Positions 44,505 through 52,843 of a DNA stretch of 64,000 nt are shown piece after piece. The first letter of the stretch is position 1, and every line of letters begins with the position of its first letter. The DNA lies in contig CAVXNQ010000018.1 of the NCBI GenBank assembly GCA_963763205.1, positions 124,001 through 188,000 of the forward strand, read 5' to 3'. Below the pieces are notes generated by a model. The model searched no databases and was not told the DNA's origin. It was given only the letters and a program-made list of their open reading frames with translations. A program made the translations under genes and the position numbers. This DNA comes from DDH964 sp963763205. Lineage in GTDB: Bacteria > Desulfobacterota > Desulfuromonadia > Desulfuromonadales > DDH964.

Positions 44505-45542
44505 CTAACGCAGAATCGGCCGTGGGGTCAAGTCGCTATTGGCCGGCAGCAGGGGATACTGGATCGCCGGTTGTTGTCCATCGAGGGCGGTCAGAAAGGC
44601 GATCAGTTTATCCTCGTCCTGAGGGGTGAGCTGCACCCCGAGTTGAGCCGAGCCCATGATCGCCACCGCATCCTTCAAAGCCCAGACCTTGCCGGAATGG
44701 AAATACGGTGGCGTCATAGCTACGTTGCGCAACGAGGGGGCGCGAAAGACGTACTGGTCGCTGGCGGTATTGGTGACCTTGAAGCGCCCCTTGTCGGCCG
44801 GAGGAAGAACGTCGCTGCCGGGCTTTTCCACTACGCCGAAGGGATAGTAGCCCGTCCCTCCCAGGTTCACCCCGCCATGACAGCTGGCACATCCCTTGTC
44901 CATGAACAGCTCCAGACCGGCGGTCTGCGCCGGGTTCAGGGCCTTGGCGTCACCCCGCAGGTAGGCGTCGAAGGAAGACGGCGTCAGCAGTGTCGCTTCG
45001 AAGACCTCGATCGCCCGGGCCACGTTGTCGAAGGTCATCGGCTGTGCCTGGCCGGGAAAGGCTTTGGCGAACAACAGCGGATACTCCGGCATACTGCCCA
45101 GGGTGGCGAGCACCCGTTCGGGAGTATTGTTCATTTCCACTGATGCCTGTACCGGACCCTTGGCCTGTTCCGCCAGGTCCCTGGCCCGGCCGTCCCAGAA
45201 CTGGGCACTGTTGAAAACCGCGTTCATCACCGTCGGGGCATTGCGCGGCCCCTTCTGCCAATTGTGTCCCACCGAGGTCTCCTGGAGGTCGCCGCCGGCC
45301 AGACCGACATTGTGACAGGTATTGCAGCTGATCAATTGGGACGCCGAGAGCCGGGGGTCGAAAAACAGCATGCGTCCCAGCAGCAGTTTTCCCGGTGTCG
45401 CCGGATTGCCGGCAACGGCCGGCGCTGCCGCGGGCAGGGGTTGGAAGATTTTTTGACTGCGCTGCAGCAGGCTCTCCTGCGCGACAGCGCTCACGCTGGT
45501 GGCCAGCACCAGCACGCCGGTGAAAAGCAGCCGTTTGAACAT
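44505..45542 (-). CDS. Diheme cytochrome c peroxidase family protein
   Basis: A 345-residue periplasmic protein with a cleaved signal peptide (about 1-22). Two heme c sites, CNTCH at 73-77 and CASCH at 218-222, and the conserved NAPTVMNAVFN and FRAPSLRNVAMTPPYFHSG of the CcpA/MauG family. Such enzymes reduce H2O2 to water with electrons from small cytochromes. ATG 45542 has AAGGAGG six bases upstream; ATG 45548 would be too close. The ferritin-like gene lies 53 bases upstream on the same strand. Confidence 0.92.
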   Translation of the reverse strand: MFKRLLFTGVLVLATSVSAVAQESLLQRSQKIFQPLPAAAPAVAGNPATPGKLLLGRMLFFDPRLSASQLISCNTCHNVGLAGGDLQETSVGHNWQKGPRNAPTVMNAVFNSAQFWDGRARDLAEQAKGPVQASVEMNNTPERVLATLGSMPEYPLLFAKAFPGQAQPMTFDNVARAIEVFEATLLTPSSFDAYLRGDAKALNPAQTAGLELFMDKGCASCHGGVNLGGTGYYPFGVVEKPGSDVLPPADKGRFKVTNTASDQYVFRAPSLRNVAMTPPYFHSGKVWALKDAVAIMGSAQLGVQLTPQDEDKLIAFLTALDGQQPAIQYPLLPANSDLTPRPILR

Positions 45543-45595
45543 GACCATCCTCCTTCTCGGACCCGGCCCGGCGGCAGGTAGCGGGCAGAAGGTCC

Positions 45596-45919
45596 TTATT
45601 CGGGTTTTTTCTTGCGCCGTTTCAACTCGGCGATCATCTTCTCGACTTCCCCTTCTCCCTCGCGATAGAACTCCCGTTCTTCGGGGTCGAGCTCGTGCAG
45701 CAAGCGCAGGAATTCGCCGGCATGCACCCGCTCCTCGCCGGCAATATCCTTGAGGACTTCCCGGGCGAGGGCATGATCCGTCGATTCGGCCAGCTGCAGG
45801 TAGAGCTGGATCGCCTCATATTCTGCGGCCATCATGAAACGGATGGCCGGCACCAGTTCCGCCTGGGTCCGTTTGCGGCCGTTAGCCAGGCCGGCAAAAG
45901 GGGGTCCGAAATCGGGCAT
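45596..45919 (-). CDS. Ferritin-like/rubrerythrin-type di-iron protein
   Basis: A 107-residue helical protein with the sequence PDFGPPFAGLANGRK, then MMAAEYEAIQLYLQLAEST and IAGEERVHAGEFLRLLHEL. The E and ExxH residues are the di-iron ligands of a half-length ferritin-like fold, so it should dimerise. Relatives are short ferritin-like proteins, some loaded in encapsulins; no encapsulin gene is in this window. It sits upstream of the peroxidase, which fits iron and peroxide handling. Confidence 0.8.
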   Translation of the reverse strand: MPDFGPPFAGLANGRKRTQAELVPAIRFMMAAEYEAIQLYLQLAESTDHALAREVLKDIAGEERVHAGEFLRLLHELDPEEREFYREGEGEVEKMIAELKRRKKKPE

Positions 45920-46289
45920 GAAAACCCCCCCCAAAGGTGGACGATCAGGATCTCCGGCATCCCAATCGCTTTGTTAAAACTATCCAATTATCGCCAAGTG
46001 TCAACCCGGTCCCGGGCCGCCTTCAGGCAACGGAAGTTGCAGCCAAGCCACCAAGTCTTGCTGCAGCCGCACCCAGAAAGATCTCTGGAGTCTCCCCAGG
46101 TTCGAGGGCCTTTCCTTGGAATCAATGAGGGTGGCCGTAGTGGCCGCCCTCTGGGGGTTGATTTGGGATAAGAACTGAAAAGGGTTGAAAGTGCCTGTTT
46201 TCGTGGGTGAACTCTTGAACCGTCCCTTTGATTAACCCTGTGTGGGACCTCGATAAAAGTTTAAATGTTGAGCCCGACCCCGGAGGTTG
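45920..46289. other. Intergenic region
   Basis: 370 bases with no gene. A hairpin GGGTGGCC / GGCCGCCC at 46129-46149 could be a terminator. Confidence 0.4.
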
Positions 46290-46365
46290 CCTCCAGCCAT
46301 TTGGATAGCCGGAAATACTCGATCAGGTCGGGGATGGGCAAATGGATGGAGACGCGGCCGCACAT
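46290..46365 (-). pseudogene. 5' fragment of a second SRAP gene
   Basis: MCGRVSIHLPIPDLIEYFRL then SKWLEA can be read from ATG 46365, matching the first 25 residues of the intact SRAP gene at 41191. The sequence upstream of the ATG (GGGGGATTTTAGCA and the following GGCGGGGG) is also shared. Homology stops near 46290. Confidence 0.85.
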
Positions 46366-46478
46366 GGGGGGATTTTAGCAACTGCGGCGGGGGTGGGGCG
46401 CCTGGGCGGGATACGGCTGCCGTTGCCCATTCCCCGCTGCCGCAGCGCCATCGCCCGAAAAGCGGGGCTTCCCAGCCT

Positions 46479-47309
46479 TCAGGAGGGCTTGTAGTACATC
46501 AGCCGGCGGGCGTAGGGGGCGACCAGCGCTTCCAGGGCCCGCCCCTCCGTCGCCGGAAGCGGCGGCTGCCGGGCGGCGGCCGCGTTTGCCGCTACCTGCG
46601 CCGGGTTGTCGCAGCCGATCACCACGGTGGCGATTTGGTGCGCCAGGGCATAGCGGATCCAGCGGGCGGCCTCGCCCCCGCCCGGGATTTGCGGGCCGAG
46701 CCCGCGGCAGAGCACCTTCATGCCGATGATCCCCAGCCCGCGGCGGACGGCCTCCGGCAGCACGCTCTTGGCGAAGCTGTGCCAAGCCGGCTCGGCCGGG
46801 TTGACGGGGAACAGCACGGTGTCGAAGGGGTAGAGCTCAAAGGCCTTGAGGAGGATCCCGGGGTCGTGGTGGCCGGTGACGCCGACGAAGCGCACCTTGC
46901 CGTCGCGCTTGGCGCGGTCGAAGGCCTCGATGGCCCCGCCGGGGCCGAAGACTCTCTCCAGGTCCTCTTCGGTGCGCAGGTCGTGGACCTGCCAGAGGTC
47001 GAGCCGGTCGGTCCTGAGGTTGGTCAGGGTGGTGTGCAGCATCTGCTCGGCGCCGTTGGCGCTGCGGTCGTGGGCCTTGCTGGCGAGGAAGATCTTCTCG
47101 CGCCAGGGGCCGAGGCTCGCGCCGTAATAGGCCTCGCTGCCGGCGTAGGCCCGGGCGGTTTCGAGGTAGGCGACCCCCTGTTCGAGCGCCGCGAGGATGA
47201 CCGCACGGGCGGCGGACTCCTGGCCGAAGCTGCGCAGCACCCCCTCGCCCCCGAGGCCGAGACGGGTCACCTCCACGCCGGTGCTGCCGAGCGGTCTGGT
47301 CGGAATCAT
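46479..47309 (-). CDS. Aldo/keto reductase
   Basis: A 276-residue TIM-barrel oxidoreductase. LGSTGVEVTRLGLGGEGVL start, YLETARAY (catalytic Tyr-type loop), LASKAH (Lys), LDLWQVHDL (His) and the cofactor end ATVVIGCDNPAQV. The catalytic tetrad residues are present. Substrate unknown; NADPH is the usual cofactor. ATG 47309 has GGAGGTGA eight bases upstream, better than GTG 47318. Confidence 0.88.
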   Translation of the reverse strand: MIPTRPLGSTGVEVTRLGLGGEGVLRSFGQESAARAVILAALEQGVAYLETARAYAGSEAYYGASLGPWREKIFLASKAHDRSANGAEQMLHTTLTNLRTDRLDLWQVHDLRTEEDLERVFGPGGAIEAFDRAKRDGKVRFVGVTGHHDPGILLKAFELYPFDTVLFPVNPAEPAWHSFAKSVLPEAVRRGLGIIGMKVLCRGLGPQIPGGGEAARWIRYALAHQIATVVIGCDNPAQVAANAAAARQPPLPATEGRALEALVAPYARRLMYYKPS

Positions 47310-47588
47310 GGCGGTCACCTCCGTCCCTCCATTCTACCCTCCGAAGGCGCGGCCAGCCGGGAACCGATCCAAAAAAAAACGGGATGGTAAAAAGGGGCCG
47401 CCCCTCCGTCTGCCACAGCCGCTTCAGGCGTGAAAAATGGAAAGCCGGCCCCTCTCGACTTTGGCCATTCAATTCTTCAGCCCTGACACGGGTGACCCCC
47501 GCTTGAACCCCCTATCGGAGCGGCTAAACTAGGAACTTATCGCCGATAGTTACAGCCAGCGGAAGCCATCTTCGAAGGAGGAAAAAAC

Positions 47589-47765
47589 ATGGGCACCCAT
47601 TACATCACCGAAGACTGCGTCGCCTGCGGCGCCTGCGAGCCGGTTTGTCCGGTTAGCGCCATCAGTGCGGGCGACCCCACCTATGTCATCGACAAGGAGG
47701 TCTGCACCGAGTGCGGCGCCTGCAATGACGTCTGTCCCGTAGAAGCCATCAAGTGGGAGGAATAG
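47589..47765 (+). CDS. 2[4Fe-4S] ferredoxin
   Basis: A 58-residue ferredoxin with two cluster motifs, CVACGACEPVCPV and CTECGACNDVCPV, each giving CxxCxxCxxxCP. A low-potential electron carrier, typical for anaerobes. AAGGAGG is seven bases from the ATG. It is monocistronic, with a terminator-like hairpin after it. It may supply the iron-sulfur flavoproteins at 39 kb; this is inference. Confidence 0.95.
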   Translation: MGTHYITEDCVACGACEPVCPVSAISAGDPTYVIDKEVCTECGACNDVCPVEAIKWEE

Positions 47766-47809
47766 GTATTAGACAGGGGGCCGAGCAAGCCTGACCTGGC
47801 ACCCAACAA

Positions 47810-47838
47810 GCCGGACGCGTTCAAAAGGGCGGTCCGGC
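47810..47838 (+). terminator. Terminator of the ferredoxin gene
   Basis: Arms GCCGGAC / GTCCGGC separated by 15 bases, followed by CTGTTTATT, 45 bases after the stop. Confidence 0.5.
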
Positions 47839-47938
47839 CTGTTTATTCACCTCTCAGCCGGTTTCAGGTTTTGCGCGGGAGATGGGGACATGGTGCGATG
47901 GGGGCCTGGTTTAACGTAGCCGGTCCCCCTTTTGCTTT

Positions 47939-49069
47939 TCAGCCGAAGCCGACGGCCAGGCTGCCGTGCCACCGCTTAGCGAAAGCCGTCTCGATGGCGG
48001 CGAATTCGAGTTCCCGCTCGCTCTTGGTCTGGGCGAGGCGGATTTTCTCCTCGTCTTCGGCGGTGATCTTGGCAACGTCTTCGTTGATGGCCGCCAGGGT
48101 TGCCGAACTGCTGGCGCTGGTGCGCAGGTAGGGGATGCCGGTGCCATCGAGAATCTTTTGGGTGATCCTCGACACCGGCGCGACCCCGGCGATGGCCAGC
48201 CCGGCGATCTTCTGCCGGTACTCGGGGTCCTGGTAGAGGGAGGAGAGCATCACCAGCAGTTCATCGCGGGTGCTGGTGACGATGATCAGCGTGGAATCCT
48301 GCAGCAGGTCGATGACCCTCTGCGCCGAGGCGGCGGCGAGCTGGACCTGGTTGATGATGCGCCGGCCTTCGGCGCCGGTTCCCCGCAGGGGCGAGTCGAG
48401 GATGCCGGCGAGGTGCTGGAGGGTCGGGTTGGCCAGCCCCGGAGCGAAATTGAAGCCGCCTTGCACCTCCAGACCCTGCGGGGCGAAGGCCCGGCGCAGG
48501 TAGTGCAGGGTGCTCTCCCGCTTCGCCGCGATCAGCTTGTTGGGCAGGATCATGCGCACCTCGGCGTGCTCCTGACGGAACAGGGCCAGGTTCAGGCTGA
48601 CGCTGTCCACCACCTTGCCGATCCCCCCGCCGGTCACCAGCAGCACCGGAGCGTCCAATTCCCTGGCGATGCGGGCATTGCTCATGCCGATGATCGAGCC
48701 GACCCCGCTGTGCCCCGACCCCTCGATGATCAGAAAGTCGCAGCGTTTTTCCAGCTCAAGGCAGGCGTGCCGGGTTTTTTCCAGCAGGCCCGCCGTCGGG
48801 AGGGTGCCGTCGAGGAACTGCCTGGTCGAACCCGGCTGCAGAACCACCGGGGACATGAAGGGAAGGTCCGCCTCCAGGCCGTAGATCTGCGCGATGAGGG
48901 CGGCATCCTTGTCGACCACCCACTCTCCGAAACGAATGGGCTTCGGGCCGATCGGTTTGATAAAGCCCACCCGCCGGTATTTTCTGCGGGCCAGGTGCAA
49001 CAGCGACAGGCTGGTCGTGGTCTTGCCGCAATGCTGCTCGGTGGCTGCGATGAAGAGCTTTTTGCACAT
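47939..49069 (-). CDS. P-loop ATPase with DRTGG-type C-terminal domain
   Basis: A 376-residue protein. The N-terminal dethiobiotin synthetase/CobQ-like ATPase has the P-loop TEQHCGKTTTS (10-20), Asp and Lys in GFIKPIGP and FLIIEGSGHSGVGSI. The C-terminal half has an SSTRDELLVML-like DRTGG-domain region, as in the N-terminal part of some phosphotransacetylases. Proteins of this layout have no assigned reaction. The start at 49069 is preferred over 49123 because the P-loop begins there. Confidence 0.78.
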   Translation of the reverse strand: MCKKLFIAATEQHCGKTTTSLSLLHLARRKYRRVGFIKPIGPKPIRFGEWVVDKDAALIAQIYGLEADLPFMSPVVLQPGSTRQFLDGTLPTAGLLEKTRHACLELEKRCDFLIIEGSGHSGVGSIIGMSNARIARELDAPVLLVTGGGIGKVVDSVSLNLALFRQEHAEVRMILPNKLIAAKRESTLHYLRRAFAPQGLEVQGGFNFAPGLANPTLQHLAGILDSPLRGTGAEGRRIINQVQLAAASAQRVIDLLQDSTLIIVTSTRDELLVMLSSLYQDPEYRQKIAGLAIAGVAPVSRITQKILDGTGIPYLRTSASSSATLAAINEDVAKITAEDEEKIRLAQTKSERELEFAAIETAFAKRWHGSLAVGFG

Positions 49070-49531
49070 ATAGGCGCTCCCGGGTGTCCTGTGAGGAAAA
49101 CCGCTTAGCCTATGACGCGACACGGTTCAGGGAAATCGACCGCGCCATATCCCAGGCAAGAAGGCCGTACTGGCGAGATCCTGTCGCCGCCGGTTGCGGC
49201 CGGCTTGCATCGGCGATGGTTGTCGCTGATGTAAGCCGTTGCATAGGGGTTGCCAACTGTTGCGGGACGCCTGTTTTTAGCGATAATGCAAGGAGTTACA
49301 ATTGCGTGTAGGGTGGGGACTGGTCGCTGGCGTGGGCGGAGCGGCGAGGCGGATGATCCAGAATGAGACAGTCAGAGCGGAATTGGTGCAGTCGCCGAGA
49401 GGGGGAGAGGGGGCTGGTGTTCAGTGCCCCTGGTGATTAAGGCCCTATCGCACCAAATGAAAAGGCGGCCGTTTGGCCGCCTTATGTATGAACTTCATCT
49501 TGGCATCTTGGAGGTCTGACCCTATTGCAAC
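49070..49531. other. Intergenic region left of the IS30 remnant
   Basis: 462 bases; no gene supported. A terminator-like hairpin AAGGCGGCC / GGCCGCCTT lies at 49462-49483. Confidence 0.45.
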
Positions 49532-50272
49532 TTATTTTTGGCCTGGTCCGACCCCGCGGCACAGCTTGAAAATATGGCACGGAAAGACTTGACCCCAGGG
49601 CCTCTCCCGGAAAGACTTGACCCCAGGGCCTCTCCTTCGATCGGGGAGCAGGGTCGCCATCAGGAAGCGACTCTTGCGTTCAACGTACGTGGCGATGGCT
49701 CCCGAGCCCCGCCGGCCCAAGACCAGGTCGGCTTCCCAATCACCAAACCGACTGCGTTTGGCCACAATCTCCGGGCGCTCCTCAATGCCGACACGGCCAG
49801 GAATGAACCGGCGACCGGAGCCGTAGCGTTTCTGTCTCCGGCGATATTTGTGCCGGCGCCGCAAGTGCTGATGGAGATTGCCACCCTGCTCGGCATCCAG
49901 AAACACCCAGCGGTAGATGGTTTCGTGACTTACCCGCATCTTTTCATCGTGAGGGAAGTCTGCTTGCAGACGCTGGACGATGACTTCCGGGGGCCAGTCG
50001 GCGCGCAGTTTGGTCTCGACGTACTCCACGAGCGGCGCATGGTGTTGCCGGCGATAACTCCTGGCCCGGTGGCGCTTTTTCTCGATGCTTGGTTCGATGA
50101 AGTAATACCAGTACACGCCTCCCGGATAGGTCGGTCCGTTGCGCTTAATCTCTCGGCTGATTGTCGAGTGGTGTCGCCCGAGGCGGCGAGCAATCTCCCG
50201 GAGGCTGAACTTGGCAACCTTCAAATGGCTGATGACATACCGTTCCCGGGGTGTAAGATGCGTGTAGGACAT
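49532..50272 (-). pseudogene. IS30-family transposase, 3' truncated
   Basis: The N-terminal 215 residues match IS30 transposases: MSYTHLTPRERYVISHLKV, a helix-turn-helix (FSLREIARRLGRHHSTISRE), VSHETIYRWVF and the first catalytic Asp in FGDWEADLVLG. After ERKSRFLMATLLPDRR the frame runs into unrelated sequence that includes two 27-bp repeats. The second Asp and the Glu of the DDE triad are missing, so it is inactive. Confidence 0.85.
49581..49635. repeat. 27-bp tandem duplication at the IS30 break
   Basis: GGAAAGACTTGACCCCAGGG plus CCTCTCC occurs at 49581-49607 and again at 49609-49635, one base apart, exactly where transposase homology ends. Confidence 0.85.
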
Positions 50273-50412
50273 GGTGGGATCCTTTCCGGTGTGTAGGTTG
50301 GTCGCGCTTCCAACACTACCAGAAACCTCATCATGTCCTTCTTTTCAGCCCGCCACGCGGGTGGTGCACTTATGAAGTGAATCTATCCGGATATATTTTG
50401 GGCAATGACCGA

Positions 50413-50712
50413 TCACGCGGCATGCTGGTGCAACGCCCGCAACGCCGCCTCCGGCTCATGCTCGAAGACCGTCAGCAGGGCGGCGGCGGCACCGGTCGGG
50501 GTACGTCGATGCTGTTCCCAGTTTTGCAAGGTCTTGAGGTTGACCCGCAGCAGGCGGGCGAACTCGGCCTGGGACAGGCCGGTTTGTTCGCGGATCGCCT
50601 TGACGTCCGGCGCCTCGATCGTAAAGGCGCGCGATGGAGCCGCTTCGCCCTTGGCGATTTGTACCGCCTCTTTCATACTCTGCTTGAGTTCATCGAAGAC
50701 GCTTTGCTTCAT
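50413..50712 (-). CDS. XRE/NadS-like antitoxin
   Basis: A 99-residue helix-turn-helix protein: KAIREQTGLSQAEFARLLRV then NLKTLQNWEQHRRTPTGAA, the typical NadS/HigA core. It overlaps the upstream RelE/HigB-like gene by 23 bases, the usual toxin-first order of higBA. It should neutralise the toxin and repress the operon. Directly next to the IS30 remnant. Confidence 0.85.
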   Translation of the reverse strand: MKQSVFDELKQSMKEAVQIAKGEAAPSRAFTIEAPDVKAIREQTGLSQAEFARLLRVNLKTLQNWEQHRRTPTGAAAALLTVFEHEPEAALRALHQHAA

Positions 50713-51025
50713 CGTTCAACTCCTTGGCAAGTGTCCTCAACTCGGCAAGTTCCTCCCGGCTGAGATTTTCCTGCCGACCCTTGGCATAGGCCAGCAGCAT
50801 GAAGATGACCCCTGCTTCGTTCTGCCAGTAATAGATCAGCCGTCCCCCGCCACGTTTTCCCGAGCCGGGGAGGGCAATGCGATACTTGCGAATTCCGCCG
50901 CCACCGGGGATCACCTCTCCTGCCTGGGGATTGGTGGCCAATTCAGTTTGGACCCTTCGATAACTTTCGTCCGGCAGCAGGACCGTGATCTGCCGGGTAA
51001 AGGTCGGCGTTTCGATGATGCGCAT
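50690..51025 (-). CDS. RelE/HigB-like toxin
   Basis: A 111-residue protein: RIIETPTFTRQITVLLPDES, then VIPGGGGIRKYRIALPGSGK, RLIYYWQNEAGVIFMLLAYA and KGRQENLSREE. This is the RelE/ParE fold of the NadS-linked subgroup, predicted to cut mRNA at the ribosome. It starts at ATG 51025, just left of a degraded dapL 3' end (copy C) in the same reading frame. Confidence 0.82.
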   Translation of the reverse strand: MRIIETPTFTRQITVLLPDESYRRVQTELATNPQAGEVIPGGGGIRKYRIALPGSGKRGGGRLIYYWQNEAGVIFMLLAYAKGRQENLSREELAELRTLAKELNDEAKRLR

Positions 51026-51105
51026 AATCCCCCCTCCCATGCTTGAGAGTATACGCCAATGGCGGATAGACGCAAAGCTTAATTTTCTGCCATCGGTAGA
51101 GTGAA

Positions 51106-51269
51106 AAAGGGGCTGCCTCATCGGCCTCCCTTGGTTGTCTAACTTTCCCCACTTCTGCTTGATCCGTTTCACCGCCTCGATCGCCTTCTTAATGTTCCCG
51201 AAAGCGATGAACAGGAAGTACCCTTCACCGGACCGGCCCAAACCCCGACTCTGGCGAGTCGACGACGCC
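51106..51269 (-). pseudogene. dapL 3'-end remnant, copy C
   Basis: Reads GRSGEGYFLFIAFGNIKKAI then EAVKRIKQKWGK, against GPSGEGYFRLSAFGDKEKVV then EAVDRIKKKWGK at the end of intact dapL. DNA similarity extends over about 160 bases, including the terminator stem after the stop. The stop itself has been lost. Confidence 0.9.
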
Positions 51270-51302
51270 GAATTTTCAGGCCGATTTTAGAGGGTTTTTA
51301 TC

Positions 51303-51482
51303 TCACCCCTGATCCTCTGCCGCCAGGTGCGACGCCTTGACCGCGAATCCCACCTTCAATCCGAAGGGGCGGGCGATCTTTTTCAGCGATTCCAGGGGAA
51401 TCTTTGGGGTCTGGCCTCCAAGTTGCCTGACCTCCAAGTTGCCAAGATCGAGATAACTGTTCAAAAGGACAGGCTTAGACAT
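51303..51482 (-). CDS. Short protein resembling the tail of an HTH antitoxin
   Basis: 59 residues from ATG 51482. The end PLESLKKIARPFGLKVGFAV resembles the last helices of XRE-type antitoxins (SLxxLxxIAxALGxKV). It overlaps the nucleotidyltransferase gene by eight bases. Probably a truncated partner; low certainty. Confidence 0.45.
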   Translation of the reverse strand: MSKPVLLNSYLDLGNLEVRQLGGQTPKIPLESLKKIARPFGLKVGFAVKASHLAAEDQG

Positions 51483-51774
51483 GGATGATTTCCTTGGCAA
51501 TCTCGTCTTTGACCGGCGGCTTCAGGTTGCTCTCGATCCCCAGGTCGACTGGCCGCCCCAACTCCTGGTCGAGGTAGCGCCGCAGTCCGAAGAAATTGCG
51601 CAGGGACTTATGGTCCGGACGCAGTTCGATGGCGATATCGATGTCGGAACCTTCCTGAGCCTCTGCCCGCGCATAGCTGCCGAAGAGGCCGATGCTCGTC
51701 ATTCCGAAGCGCTGTTTCAACTCCTCCTTGCGACTCGACAGAAAGTCTATGATATCGTTACGGTTTCTGACCAT
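51475..51774 (-). CDS. MNT-type minimal nucleotidyltransferase
   Basis: A 99-residue protein with the polymerase-beta fold signature GLFGSYARAEAQEGSDIDIAI (GSYARG-x-DxD). In MNT-HEPN modules such enzymes AMPylate and silence a HEPN ribonuclease. Here no HEPN gene is adjacent; instead a short HTH-like ORF overlaps its end. It is flanked on both sides by dapL 3'-end remnants. Confidence 0.82.
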   Translation of the reverse strand: MVRNRNDIIDFLSSRKEELKQRFGMTSIGLFGSYARAEAQEGSDIDIAIELRPDHKSLRNFFGLRRYLDQELGRPVDLGIESNLKPPVKDEIAKEIIHV

Positions 51775-51827
51775 GGCTAGCTCCGGGGGGCGGGAATTAG
51801 GGCGAGTGTTCGTCTCCCCCCGAAAGC

Positions 51828-51955
51828 AAGAAGGGCGGACTCATCGCCCACCCTTCGTCATTTCAATTGACCCGCTTCTTCTCGATCCGCTCCACCACCG
51901 CATTAACCACCTTTCCTTGTCCCCAAAGGCGCTGGCGACTCCTTCGGGCTCTTTC
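51828..51955 (-). pseudogene. dapL 3'-end remnant, copy B
   Basis: Reads SAFGDKE, then after a frameshift VVNAVVERIEKKRVN and a TGA, matching dapL SAFGDKEKVVEAVDRIKKKWGK. The terminator-like stem AAGGGCGG...CCACCCTT follows. Shortest and most diverged copy. Confidence 0.85.
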
Positions 51956-52015
51956 CGTGCCACAGGGTCAGCTACGTAGCTGGATGGGGGCAGACTCCTG
52001 GTTTACGCACCTTGT

Positions 52016-52387
52016 CTACGCCACCAGATTGATTGACGCCACCACCTTCTCCCACGGCACACTCACCCGCCGATCAGCCGTGCGGACCACAAGCCCCACC
52101 CGTTCCAGCACCTGAACGTCCTGGTGCACGTTCTTGTAGTCGCGCTGCAGAAGCCTGGCGAGGCTGCGGACGCTGCTTGGGCCGGCATGATGGAGTTGTT
52201 TGAGCAGGTCGAGGCGGCGCGGGGTGAGCGTTTGCAGAAGGATCGTCAGGTCCTGGAAATAAAGGCGCTCGGCCGGTTCCTCGGCGGGTTCGCCGGCTTC
52301 GGCGCGTTTCCAGGCCTCGACGAATTCCTGTGCCGTCTCGTCCGTTCCTTTGATGCCGATTCCCATCTTCTTGTCGTCCATGGTCAT
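52016..52387 (-). CDS. tumA: TumA-like winged-helix antitoxin
   Basis: A 123-residue protein with a winged helix in its second half: LTPRRLDLLKQLHHAGPSSV, then RSLARLLQRDYKNVHQDVQV and the wing VGLVVRTADRRVSVPWEKV. It starts at ATG 52387, overlapping the upstream tumE stop by four bases (ATGA). In known TumE-TumA pairs the HTH protein neutralises and autoregulates. Fits the palindrome over the tumE promoter. Confidence 0.8.
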   Translation of the reverse strand: MTMDDKKMGIGIKGTDETAQEFVEAWKRAEAGEPAEEPAERLYFQDLTILLQTLTPRRLDLLKQLHHAGPSSVRSLARLLQRDYKNVHQDVQVLERVGLVVRTADRRVSVPWEKVVASINLVA

Positions 52388-52668
52388 TCTCCCCGCTGTC
52401 GCCGGATGTCTTCGAGAAAATCGGCGACCAGCGTCTCCACGTCTCGGAACAAATAGGGCTCTTCATCATCGCCGCAGTGGCGGTGGCCGCCCTTGCCCCG
52501 TTCGTTGTCGTAGCGGATAAGGCAGCGGCCCTCGGCATTCCCGTAATAGAGGCGGTATTTCAGCCCGGAGGGATGATGCGCGGTGCGCGGCACCTGCCAG
52601 AGCACCATTTCACGCAGGGCTCCGTCGTTGTAGACGTACCGGGAGCGGTGAAGGAGTTTGGCCGCCAT
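52384..52668 (-). CDS. tumE: TumE-like toxin (DUF6516)
   Basis: A 94-residue protein of the DUF6516 family: LWQVPRTAHHPSGLKYRLYY, then GRCLIRYDNERGKGGHRHCG and YLFRDVETLVADFLEDI. The RYDNxxGKGxHRH core is diagnostic. Members are toxins of type II TumE-TumA modules. It has no clear ribosome binding site, and a promoter sits so close that the mRNA may be leaderless. Confidence 0.82.
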   Translation of the reverse strand: MAAKLLHRSRYVYNDGALREMVLWQVPRTAHHPSGLKYRLYYGNAEGRCLIRYDNERGKGGHRHCGDDEEPYLFRDVETLVADFLEDIRRQRGE

Positions 52669-52703
52669 ATGGTTTACAATACCATCAGGAAGGCATTAAG
52701 CAA
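52669..52703 (-). promoter_or_regulatory. Promoter and operator-like palindrome at tumE
   Basis: Coding strand: TTGCTT (52703-52698), 16-base spacer, TATTGT (52681-52676), seven bases to the ATG. ATGGT-N7-ACCAT (52685-52669) spans the -10 box and could be the antitoxin operator. Confidence 0.55.
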
Positions 52704-52843
52704 AATGAAAAATTTCCGGCACACAATGCGGGCTTCGGGGGTGACAAATTGGGATTTGGTAGAAAGCAGCTAGTGGAGCCCCGAATTTTCCCTGAAGGCG
52801 CACTTCAGGTCAAGGCTCGGTCAGAGTTTCGGGTACACCATAT

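Larger units (their letters stand above)
49532..50385 (-). mobile_element. Truncated IS30-family insertion sequence
   Basis: Holds an IS30-type transposase lacking its C-terminal half. The presumed right end lies near GGTGGTGCACTTATGAAGTG at 50360-50380. The left end is lost in short direct repeats. Confidence 0.7.

Noticed and set aside
49538..50296. A 252-codon plus-strand ORF over the IS30 gene
   Set aside because: Exact antisense of the transposase with no recognisable domain; the minus frame has a clear HTH and DDE start.
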